Shown one piece after another: positions 1-7,257 of a DNA stretch of 64,000 nucleotides (its first letter is position 1; every line of letters starts with the position of its first letter). The translations under genes were made by a program, and so were the position numbers. A model generated the notes under the pieces. It saw only the letters and a list, made by a program, of their open reading frames with translations. It searched no databases and was not told the origin of the DNA. The stretch comes from Nitratireductor aquimarinus (GTDB lineage: Bacteria; Pseudomonadota; Alphaproteobacteria; Rhizobiales; Rhizobiaceae), in the NCBI RefSeq assembly GCF_046773475.1, contig NZ_CP177240.1:248001-312000 (forward strand), given 5' to 3'.

Positions 1-605
1 AATGTCTCGATGCCCTGAATGAGAAAGGGCTCCTTGGCGCGGGCGAGCAGCTGGTTCGCATAATCGGAAATGTCGAGATCTTCGAGATCGGTGACGAAGA
101 TGCAGAACATGCCGTTTGCGAGATAACCCAGAACATCGCAACTGCGCACGCAGGACGACATGCGTTCAGAGAAGGCGGCGATCAGGAGGTTCGTGAAGGC
201 GGCCCCGTAATAGTCATTGGTACGGCCAAGCCCGTCGAGATCGATCAGGAAAAGCGCTGCCTGCCGGTCGGCATGCGTTTGCAGTTCCGCCCCGACCATG
301 CGGCCAAGCAGGGTCTTGTTCGGCAATCCCGTCAGTTCATCGAAGAAGGCAAGCCGGAATATCTCTTCATCGAGATCGGGCAGGGCTTCGGCATCCAGCC
401 ACAGGCTCACATTGAAGCTGCGGTCGCCTGTCTGCGTGGCAAAACGCATTTCCCGCACCGTCGCCTCGTCTCCGGAAAGCCGGTGCAGGCCCGCCTGTCG
501 GTTGGCATAGACTTCCAGCCCATCCGCATCCGTAACGGCCAGCCCGAAGGAGGCGTTTTCCAGAATTCCCTCCAGATCGGAGGGCAGGGCGCGGGCAGGA
601 GGCAT
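1..605 (-). CDS. PAS-like/GGDEF-domain signalling protein, C-terminus beyond window edge
   Basis: This frame is open from an ATG at 605 to the window edge (201 residues visible). About 65 N-terminal residues resemble a small PAS-like sensor. A GGDEF fold follows, recognisable by FFDELTGLPNKTLL near residue 105 and FLIDLDGLGRTNDYYG near 138. The position of the diguanylate cyclase signature GGDEF reads LANGMF, so the active-site motif is absent and cyclase activity is unlikely. The last visible residues (PFLIQGIET) match the end of GGDEF domains in GGDEF-EAL proteins, so an EAL phosphodiesterase domain may lie outside the window; that is inference. The start lies 3 nt after the stop of the HerA-like gene, which indicates translational coupling. 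Confidence 0.75.
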   Translation of the reverse strand, partial: MPPARALPSDLEGILENASFGLAVTDADGLEVYANRQAGLHRLSGDEATVREMRFATQTGDRSFNVSLWLDAEALPDLDEEIFRLAFFDELTGLPNKTLLGRMVGAELQTHADRQAALFLIDLDGLGRTNDYYGAAFTNLLIAAFSERMSSCVRSCDVLGYLANGMFCIFVTDLEDLDISDYANQLLARAKEPFLIQGIET

Positions 606-608
606 CTG

Positions 609-2420
609 CTAGCGGCTCAGATATTCACGGCGCGCCTGCTGCAGGGCCTTGGAAATCTTGTCTTCTGCCTGTTCTGCACGCTGGTAGGCTGCGTTGCCGG
701 ACGGCATTTGGGAACCGATGCTCTCGCTCTGTCCGGCACTCGCCGTCTGCCCCTGCGCCTGGCTCATGATCGAGCCGCGCCAGCGCTCAACGACCGCGTT
801 GACAAACTCGGTTCTGGAGGCGGGGCTCAGATCTTTCGGCAGCGCGGCAGCAGCTTCGCTTCGCGGCAGGAGTTCCTGCGAAAGACGATTGAAAACGAAC
901 TGGACGGGAAGCGGCATGCCTTCGCCGAAACCGACAACTTCACCCGTCCCAAGAGACGGCACGAATTCCAGCAGATTGGCCGTTGCGTCGGAAACGGCGG
1001 ATTTCAGGAGCGCCTGATCGCGCTCATTGGCCATCCTCATGGCGAAAAGCGTGTTGCACTGGGAGATGATGGTGGGGTCGAGTTCGGCAGGGCGCTGCGT
1101 CACCAGACCGAGATAGACGCCATATTTACGGCCTTCCTTTGCAATGCGGGAAAGGGCGTTCTTGCTCGGCGTAAAGCCAACGGTCGGATCGGCGGCGGCA
1201 AAGCGGTGCGCTTCCTCGCAGACCAGCAGCAGCGGCATCGCGCCGTCGCTCCACATGCCGAAATCGAAGGCGAGGCGCGAAATCACACAGACCACCGCGT
1301 CCACCACCTCGATGGGCAGGCTCGCCAACTGGATAATCGTCGCCTGACGGCCGTTTGCCTCCAGCCGGAAAAGCTCCGTCAGGATGGTCGCCATCGTGTC
1401 GCCGCCAACGGTGGCATTGGAGAACATGAAAGCGTAGCGGGGATCGTTCTTCACCGTTTCAATCCGCCCGATCAGACGGTGGTGCGTCATGCGCGAGGAG
1501 CGATTTTCCAGCTTGCCCATGCGCTCGTCGATCAGCGCCAGCAGATCCTGCATCAGATAGGGCACGGGCGTGTCGACCGAGAAACTGCTCTGGCGGGGCT
1601 CGCTCTTGCGCAGGCTGCTGGCGCGCTCGCCCGTCTGGCGGCGGTTGAGATATTGCGTTTTGGCCAGCGGAATCAATTCCGACAAAATGTCGATTTCTGC
1701 CGAAATCGGGGGTTTTCCAGCGTAAAGCACGTCGGAAAATTCCTCAAAATTGAACAGCCAGTAGGGCAATCGCAGATTTTTCGCACCCACCAGGTTCGCC
1801 TGATCGGCAAAGACGCTGCCATATTCATTGTGATTGTCGAGGATCAGAACCCGCAGTTCCGGCCAGCTTGCGATGACCTGCCGGAGGATGACCGCAAGCC
1901 CGCTCGATTTGCCAACACCGGTCGAGCCGAGCACCGCAAAGTGCTTGGTGACGAGATTTTCAACATCCACATAAGCGGGAACGCTGGTGTCATGATGCAG
2001 CCGCCCAATCTCGGCAAAGGAACTCTTGTCGCCCCGAAATATCAGGCGCAGCTGATCGCTGCCGATGATCCGGGCCCGGTCGTGAATCGCTGGATAGGCG
2101 CTGACGCCCCGGCGAAACCGGCGCTGGCCGCTGGCGTCGCTTGAAATTTCGCCGACCAGATCGATCCGGGCAATGGCCTTCGGCCCTCCCGTCGTGCTCG
2201 CTGCCTGTGTCTTGAGAGACACTTCCGTGACCTGGCCCAGAAGCTCCCGCGCGCCGGTCTCGATGGCCATGAATTTGCCGACGGTGGTGCGCAGTTCTTC
2301 TGTCGTCGTGGCGATGGGCAATTCTATGTAAGCTTCCGATCCCTTGACCGAACTCACATAGCAGTCATCCGCATTTCTGTTCGGTAAGGCGCTTGGGAAG
2401 CCGTTGAAACTCTCAGGCAT
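609..2420 (-). CDS. HerA-like hexameric ATPase (DUF87, HAS-barrel)
   Basis: A 603-residue P-loop ATPase of the HerA/FtsK class, the family that pumps or unwinds DNA as a hexamer. An N-terminal HAS-barrel-like region (residues 1-150) precedes Walker A GSTGVGKS at about 165-172; Walker B is LLLVCEEAHRF at about 397-407, and the later VTQRPAELDPTIISQCN segment is the typical sensor region. The tail (540-603) is Gln/Ala-rich. The frame extends upstream to 2672, but the family-like N-terminus begins at the ATG at 2420, so that start is chosen. No NurA nuclease, SIR2 or DUF4297 partner is adjacent; instead it is coupled to a degenerate GGDEF gene. The cellular role is unknown. Confidence 0.85.
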   Translation of the reverse strand: MPESFNGFPSALPNRNADDCYVSSVKGSEAYIELPIATTTEELRTTVGKFMAIETGARELLGQVTEVSLKTQAASTTGGPKAIARIDLVGEISSDASGQRRFRRGVSAYPAIHDRARIIGSDQLRLIFRGDKSSFAEIGRLHHDTSVPAYVDVENLVTKHFAVLGSTGVGKSSGLAVILRQVIASWPELRVLILDNHNEYGSVFADQANLVGAKNLRLPYWLFNFEEFSDVLYAGKPPISAEIDILSELIPLAKTQYLNRRQTGERASSLRKSEPRQSSFSVDTPVPYLMQDLLALIDERMGKLENRSSRMTHHRLIGRIETVKNDPRYAFMFSNATVGGDTMATILTELFRLEANGRQATIIQLASLPIEVVDAVVCVISRLAFDFGMWSDGAMPLLLVCEEAHRFAAADPTVGFTPSKNALSRIAKEGRKYGVYLGLVTQRPAELDPTIISQCNTLFAMRMANERDQALLKSAVSDATANLLEFVPSLGTGEVVGFGEGMPLPVQFVFNRLSQELLPRSEAAAALPKDLSPASRTEFVNAVVERWRGSIMSQAQGQTASAGQSESIGSQMPSGNAAYQRAEQAEDKISKALQQARREYLSR

Positions 2421-2551
2421 GGTGTCTGGGACCTGCAACTTGTTGAGCGTGTGAACTGAAACTGGTCGCGTATGAGGCGAATTGGACACGGATTTCTTAA
2501 GTAATGCGTTAAGAGCGCCATTGTGCGGTCTCAAAATAAAATCAAAAGGAT

Positions 2552-2579
2552 GGAATAATTTTCTCTCCCCGCACGTCTC
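2552..2579 (+). promoter_or_regulatory. Candidate ECF-sigma promoter for the sulfite oxidase operon
   Basis: GGAATAA at 2552-2558, a 15-nt spacer, then CGTCTC at 2574-2579, in the divergent HerA/sulfite oxidase spacer about 67 nt before the start codon at 2646. A GGAA-type -35 with a CGTC-type -10 is the general form of ECF promoters. The pairing with the ECF sigma gene at 5546-6052 is inference. Confidence 0.4.
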
Positions 2580-2645
2580 TCCCACGACAGCTGCATTTTG
2601 AATGCGGCGAGCCAGCTTAACCGCCAGCGCACAGGGAGGAATGAA

Positions 2646-3944
2646 ATGACGCGCACCGCCGAACCGAAACAAACCCGCAATGAGGCGGCATCCGGCGCAG
2701 ATGCCGGATCTGCGGACGCATCCACCGAGGGCATCGTCAACGCCGGCCGCCGCGGTTTCCTGAAGAACACCGGGCTTGCAACCATGGCCGCGATGGTGGG
2801 CGCTTCAATCCCGTTCCATCGCAACATGCCGGCAGGGCTCGTTCCCGCCGCCTTCGCGCAGGATGGCGACGCGCTTGCCGGAAAGGATGGTCTCACGCTT
2901 CTCAACGACCGTCCCGTCAATGCCGAAACACCGGCCGAACTTCTCGATGACGCTGTCACCCCCATCAGCCGTCACTTCATCCGCAACAACGGTGTTCCGC
3001 CGGAAAACGTCGATGCCGATGCATGGACGCTGACCATTGATGGTTTCGTGGACAATCCGCTTGAACTCTCGATTGCGGATCTGCGTGATCAGTTCGAAGT
3101 GGTGACCATGCAGCTGACGCTTGAGTGCGGCGGCAATGGGCGCGGCTTCTTCGATCCGCCGGCTTCCGGAAACCAGTGGACCTATGGCGCAGTGGCCTGT
3201 TCGGAATGGACCGGCGTGCGCCTGAAGGACGTGTTGGAGAAGGCAGGCGTGCAGTCGAATGTGGTCTACACCGCCCATTACGGCGCCGATGGCCACCTTT
3301 CGGGCGATCCGGACAAGCTGCCCATTTCGCGTGGCGTGCCCATCGCAAAGGCTCTGACCGACAATGTGCTGATTGCCTTCGAGATGAATGGCGAGGCGCT
3401 GCACCCGATGAATGGCGCACCGCTGCGTCTCGTGGTTGCGGGTTGGCCGGCCTCCACCGCACAGAAATGGCTGACGCGCATCGAGCTGCGTGATCAGGTG
3501 CATGACGGCCCCAAGATGACGGGCACATCCTATCGTGTGCCGGCCTATCCGGTGGCTCCCGGTCAGGAAGTGCCCGAAGAGGATTTCGTCATCATCGAGC
3601 GCATGCCGGTGAAATCCCTCATCACCTTCCCGGCCAATGGCACGGATATCGGCATGGAAACGGACGTGCGCGGCCATGCCTGGTCCGGCGACCGCTCCAT
3701 CAGCAAGCTTGATATCTCGATAGATTTCGGCACGACCTGGCAGACGGTCGAGCTGGATGATCCGGTCAATGACGGCGCATGGCAGAACTGGCGCACCAAG
3801 GTGACGCTGCCACAGGCCGGCTATTATGAGATTTGGGCGCGCGCGACGGACAGCGAAGGCGACATGCAGCCTTTCGCCATCGCGTGGAACCCGAAGGGCT
3901 ATCTCAACAACTCGATGCACCGGGTTGGCGTTCGCGCCAGCTGA
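2646..3944 (+). CDS. Periplasmic sulfite oxidase/dehydrogenase, molybdopterin subunit (SorT/SoxC-like)
   Basis: A 432-residue molybdenum enzyme that oxidises sulfite to sulfate in the periplasm and passes electrons to cytochrome c. A twin-arginine signal (RRGFLK near residue 37) is followed by the sulfite oxidase fold; the Mo-ligand cysteine is in LTLECGGNGR, and the C-terminal dimerisation domain begins around residue 320. The start at 2646 is preceded by AGGGAGGA, better than upstream in-frame ATGs. The next gene is a two-heme cytochrome c and the convergent pair is an ECF sigma/anti-sigma, the arrangement known for the S. meliloti sorT region, where RpoE4 responds to sulfite. The absence of other Sox genes argues against SoxC of thiosulfate oxidation. 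Confidence 0.88.
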   Translation: MTRTAEPKQTRNEAASGADAGSADASTEGIVNAGRRGFLKNTGLATMAAMVGASIPFHRNMPAGLVPAAFAQDGDALAGKDGLTLLNDRPVNAETPAELLDDAVTPISRHFIRNNGVPPENVDADAWTLTIDGFVDNPLELSIADLRDQFEVVTMQLTLECGGNGRGFFDPPASGNQWTYGAVACSEWTGVRLKDVLEKAGVQSNVVYTAHYGADGHLSGDPDKLPISRGVPIAKALTDNVLIAFEMNGEALHPMNGAPLRLVVAGWPASTAQKWLTRIELRDQVHDGPKMTGTSYRVPAYPVAPGQEVPEEDFVIIERMPVKSLITFPANGTDIGMETDVRGHAWSGDRSISKLDISIDFGTTWQTVELDDPVNDGAWQNWRTKVTLPQAGYYEIWARATDSEGDMQPFAIAWNPKGYLNNSMHRVGVRAS

Positions 3945-4034
3945 TCCGGTTCATATGTATTCATTCAGACCAGTGATAACGTGGAGCGGCCCGTGCGCCG
4001 CTTCACGGTTCTGATTGTCATGGAGAAAAGAATA

Positions 4035-4775
4035 ATGAACTTCAATTTTGTTCGGCTGGGGCTTGTCGGACTTTCTCTTTTGGTCGCTTCCCCCGCCATG
4101 GCGGATATGCAGGATGATCTTGCTGAAGCGGATGTTTCAAAGGGTGAGACGCTGTTCAAGCGTTGCGTGGCGTGCCACACCATCGAAAAAGGTGACCGGA
4201 ACAAGGTCGGCCCAAATCTTTACGGCATCGTCGGTCGCCCGGTCGCAGATGCGCCCGGCTACGCCTATTCCACGGGCATGAAAAACTATGGCGGCGAATG
4301 GACGGTCGAGCGTCTCGATGCCTATCTGCTTCAGCCCCGCACCGAGGTGAAGGGCACCAAGATGGCCTTTGCCGGCCTCAAGAGCGAGGATGACCGCGTC
4401 GACCTGATCGCCTATCTCAACACGTTCTCGGACAATCCGCTCCAGTTCGGCGCGGCCGAGGAAGAGAATGAGACCGCCGAAGACGTGAAGAAGGCCGAGG
4501 CGTCCGGCGAGGGTGAAGAAACCATCGAGGGTGATTTCGGCAAGCTGAAAGTCGCTGCCGGTGTCGAGGAAACCTACTACACCTGCACCGCCTGCCATTC
4601 GGAAATGATCGTCGCCCAGCAGGGGCTCAGCCGCGAGGGCTGGGAGAAAATGCTGAAATGGATGGTCGATGAGCAGGGCATGGACGAGATTGCCGAGCCC
4701 GACCACACGATCATTCTCGATTACCTGACGGCCCACTACAATGAGGATCGTCCGAACTTCCCGCGTCCGAACTGA
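4035..4775 (+). CDS. Two-heme c-type cytochrome, electron acceptor of the sulfite oxidase
   Basis: A 246-residue exported protein (signal MNFNFVRLGLVGLSLLVA, cleavage after AMA). Domain 1 is a class I cytochrome c with heme motif CVACH near residue 46 and a likely axial Met in GTKMAFAGL. An acidic Glu-rich linker (about residues 140-175) joins domain 2, which has CTACH near 187 and a short C-terminal fold. Two hemes suggest a relay from the molybdenum subunit to the respiratory chain. The start at 4035 follows GGAG (4022-4025); an ATG at 4020 would give a five-residue extension with no gain. It lies 90 nt downstream of the oxidase gene, in the same operon. Confidence 0.87.
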   Translation: MNFNFVRLGLVGLSLLVASPAMADMQDDLAEADVSKGETLFKRCVACHTIEKGDRNKVGPNLYGIVGRPVADAPGYAYSTGMKNYGGEWTVERLDAYLLQPRTEVKGTKMAFAGLKSEDDRVDLIAYLNTFSDNPLQFGAAEEENETAEDVKKAEASGEGEETIEGDFGKLKVAAGVEETYYTCTACHSEMIVAQQGLSREGWEKMLKWMVDEQGMDEIAEPDHTIILDYLTAHYNEDRPNFPRPN

Positions 4776-4781
4776 CGGCGC

Positions 4782-4819
4782 ATATTTCAGCCCCGCTCCG
4801 GCGGGGCTGAAATATTTTT
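4782..4819 (+). terminator. Intrinsic terminator between convergent operons
   Basis: A perfect 15-bp stem (4782-4796 with 4801-4815), TCCG tetraloop, then TTTTT. It ends the sulfite oxidase-cytochrome transcript; because the stem is symmetric it may also slow the opposing anti-sigma transcript. Confidence 0.9.
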
Positions 4820-4823
4820 GCCC

Positions 4824-5549
4824 CTATCCGCAGGACGTGGCCCGTGCGGTCGCGTCCTGCAGGGCGATCACGGTTTCAGGCCTCTCCATCCGGCGCGTGG
4901 CCTGCTCCAGATAATCGGTGATCGCTAAAAACTTGCCCGCATCCATGTCCGTCGCAAAGATCCGGTAGAAGCGATCCGGCACATCCCATTGGGCGCTTTG
5001 CAGGCCGGGCGACGTTTCGGTCTCTATGGAGCTGTTGCTCGCCACGACGGTCAACCGGCAGCCTTCACGCCCTGCAAAATGGGCCGCAGTGCCATAGGGC
5101 AGGTCCCTGATCGCGACGAGTGTGAGGTTGGCGGCGGAGAGGTCCGGGAAGTCCTCGGACCGTTCGCCGGCGATCGTGCGGAAGGTTTTGTCTTTTGCCA
5201 CATAGGTCTGCGCAGCAAAACTCTCGTGCACGGCGAGCGCGGTGTCCGGCCCGGATGTATCCGGTTGTTTCGGCAGAGCGATGAAAAGAGCCAGGGCGAG
5301 AGAACCGGCGAACGCTGCGCTCGCCCACCAGCGCCAGGAGAACCTGTTGTCGTTCTGGCCTGCGGGGTGAGCCGCCGGCTCCGGCCTGAGCGCCTTCAGG
5401 CTGGCAGACATGTCGCGGATTTCAGCCAGAGCGGCCTGCAATGCCGGCTCTTCCTCCAGCCTGCGGGCGAAAGCCTCGCTCTCTTTTCCCAGCTCGCCAT
5501 CGTGGAATGCGTTGACCCTGATGAAGTCCTCTTCCGTTACCTTGCTCAT
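4824..5549 (-). CDS. Membrane anti-sigma factor for the adjacent ECF sigma
   Basis: 241 residues: a cytoplasmic N-terminus typical of anti-sigma domains (FHDGELGKESEAFARRLEE, residues 15-33), a single membrane segment near residues 76-94 (WASAAFAGSLALALFIAL), and a periplasmic domain to the C-terminus. No HXXXCXXC zinc-binding motif is seen, so it belongs to a non-ZAS class. Its ATG overlaps the sigma stop codon (ATGA at 5549-5546), the usual stoichiometric coupling. It presumably releases the sigma factor when the periplasm senses sulfite or related stress; the signal is inferred from context and from S. meliloti SMc04050/04051. Confidence 0.85.
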   Translation of the reverse strand: MSKVTEEDFIRVNAFHDGELGKESEAFARRLEEEPALQAALAEIRDMSASLKALRPEPAAHPAGQNDNRFSWRWWASAAFAGSLALALFIALPKQPDTSGPDTALAVHESFAAQTYVAKDKTFRTIAGERSEDFPDLSAANLTLVAIRDLPYGTAAHFAGREGCRLTVVASNSSIETETSPGLQSAQWDVPDRFYRIFATDMDAGKFLAITDYLEQATRRMERPETVIALQDATARATSCG

Positions 5550-6052
5550 GGAGTCTGCTTTACCTGCTCTTCATCCTGATCGTCGCCGTTTACGCGGCGC
5601 AAAAGCTCTTTCCGGGCCCGGCTGATGCGGCTCATCACCGTGCCCGTGGGCACATTCATGATCTCGGCCGCTTCCGCATATTTGAAGCCCATGATGTCGA
5701 TGAGAAACAAAACCTCCCGCGTCTCGGGCGGCAGTTTCTCAAAGGCGAGCCGAACGAGAACATCGCGTCCTGCGCTGCTCGTTCCGTCGCTTTCATCCAT
5801 AAGACGTTTGTGCGCTGCCATATATTCGCGGCGCACGCGTCTTTTTCTCAATTCGTCGTAATGAAGGTTGCGGATGACGCGAAACATCCACGGCCGCAGT
5901 TCCTCGATACGCTCTGGCCGTGTTTCGTGACGCAGGGCGCGCTCCACCGCATCCTGGACCAGATCATCCGGGCTTTCCGCCGCGCCACAGATCGAGCGCG
6001 CATAGGCGCGCAATTCCGGAAGAAGCAATTCGATCTGCGAAAGATGAGCCAT
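5546..6052 (-). CDS. ECF-family RNA polymerase sigma factor (RpoE4-like)
   Basis: 168 residues, the usual ECF size. The sigma2 region includes DDLVQDAVERALRH and WMFRVIRNLHYDELRKRR; the sigma4 helix-turn-helix includes KYAEAAEIMNVPTGTVMSR. The ATG at 6052 fits the family N-terminus; the upstream in-frame extension to 6208 is poorly conserved in character. It is co-transcribed with the anti-sigma and convergent with the sulfite oxidase operon, so the local target is probably that operon (candidate promoter at 2552). No matching GGAATAA/CGTC pair was found in front of the sigma gene itself, so autoregulation is unsupported. Confidence 0.9.
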   Translation of the reverse strand: MAHLSQIELLLPELRAYARSICGAAESPDDLVQDAVERALRHETRPERIEELRPWMFRVIRNLHYDELRKRRVRREYMAAHKRLMDESDGTSSAGRDVLVRLAFEKLPPETREVLFLIDIMGFKYAEAAEIMNVPTGTVMSRISRARKELLRRVNGDDQDEEQVKQTP

Positions 6053-6286
6053 GTGCTGCCGGTCGCGTTCCCCAATGCTCCGTTGCTGCTTTCGTCTTCT
6101 GCGAAATTTTACTGCCGGAGCCCCATTTCCTGCAAAGTAAACCTTGTACTTTGTGCGAGGCAAGGCGATGCGGGTTGACAGGCTCGCTGAAATTATGAAA
6201 CGATCCAAACATAATGTTGCTATCGTAACATATCATCTGGCAGCCCCGTCTTTCGCGGGGCGGGCACGAAACACACGGACGCTGCA

Positions 6287-7246
6287 ATGACCGACGCTCT
6301 CGCCCGAAACACCGGCACGCAACTGAGACCTGAATGGTTCGAGGATGTGTCCGTCAACCGCACTGCGGCCGAGCGCCGGGCGGGCACGCTTGCCGCGCGC
6401 CGTTCGGTCAAGAAAGCCTATCAGGCGGCATGGCTCGTGCGGGCCATCACCTGCATCGACCTGACGACACTTGCCGGTGACGACACGCCGGGACGTGTGC
6501 GCCGGCTTTGCGCCAAGGCGCGGCGTCCGGTGCGCGAAGACATTCTGGAAGCGCTGGGGCTCGCCGATGCCGGCATCACCACCGGCGCTGTCTGCGTTTA
6601 TCCGACCATGGTTGGCCATGCGGTAAAGGCGCTGCAAGGCAGCAACATTCCGGTGGCCTCCGTGGCGACGGGCTTTCCCGCCGGCCTCATGCCCCTGCCG
6701 CAGCGCCTGGCGGAAATCCGCTATGCGGTGGAAGAGGGCGCGCACGAAATCGATATCGTCATTACCCGCGAATATGTGCTCACGCAGAACTGGAGCGCGC
6801 TCTATGACGAGATCGCCGCCATGCGCGAGGCCTGTGGCGAGGCGCATATGAAGGCCATTCTGGCGACCGGCGATCTGAGCACGCTCACCAATGTCTACCG
6901 TGCCTCGATGGTCGCCATGCAGGCGGGGTCCGACTTCATCAAGACGTCAACCGGCAAGGAAGGCGTGAACGCCACACTGCCGGTGAGCCTGACCATGGTG
7001 CGAGCGCTGCGCGATTATCGCGAATATTCGGGCCAGATTGTCGGCTTCAAGCCGGCGGGCGGCCTCAAGACCGCCAAGGATGCGCTGGCCTGGCTGACGC
7101 TGATGAAAGAGGAGCTGGGCAATCGCTGGCTGGAGCCGGACCTGTTCCGCATCGGCGCAAGCTCGTTGCTTGGCGACATTGAACGGCAATTGGAGCACTT
7201 CGTGACCGGCCGCTATTCCAGCGCCAACCGTCACGCGGTCGCATGA
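6287..7246 (+). CDS. deoC: 2-deoxy-D-ribose-5-phosphate aldolase
   Basis: 319 residues. It cleaves deoxyribose 5-phosphate to glyceraldehyde 3-phosphate and acetaldehyde. The Schiff-base lysine lies in DFIKTSTGK (near residue 225) and the second conserved lysine in GFKPAGGLKTA (near 258); an N-terminal extension of about 60 residues relative to the short bacterial type is common in proteobacteria. The neighbouring gene encodes an aldehyde dehydrogenase starting 11 nt after the deoC stop, which can remove the acetaldehyde. It is divergent from the ECF sigma gene with 234 nt between; I see no clear promoter there. Confidence 0.93.
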   Translation: MTDALARNTGTQLRPEWFEDVSVNRTAAERRAGTLAARRSVKKAYQAAWLVRAITCIDLTTLAGDDTPGRVRRLCAKARRPVREDILEALGLADAGITTGAVCVYPTMVGHAVKALQGSNIPVASVATGFPAGLMPLPQRLAEIRYAVEEGAHEIDIVITREYVLTQNWSALYDEIAAMREACGEAHMKAILATGDLSTLTNVYRASMVAMQAGSDFIKTSTGKEGVNATLPVSLTMVRALRDYREYSGQIVGFKPAGGLKTAKDALAWLTLMKEELGNRWLEPDLFRIGASSLLGDIERQLEHFVTGRYSSANRHAVA

Positions 7247-7257
7247 GGAATCGAAAC

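Noticed and set aside
2646..4775. SoxCD of the thiosulfate-oxidising Sox system
   Set aside because: No soxXYZAB genes are nearby, and the ECF sigma/anti-sigma neighbours match the SorT-type sulfite oxidase locus.
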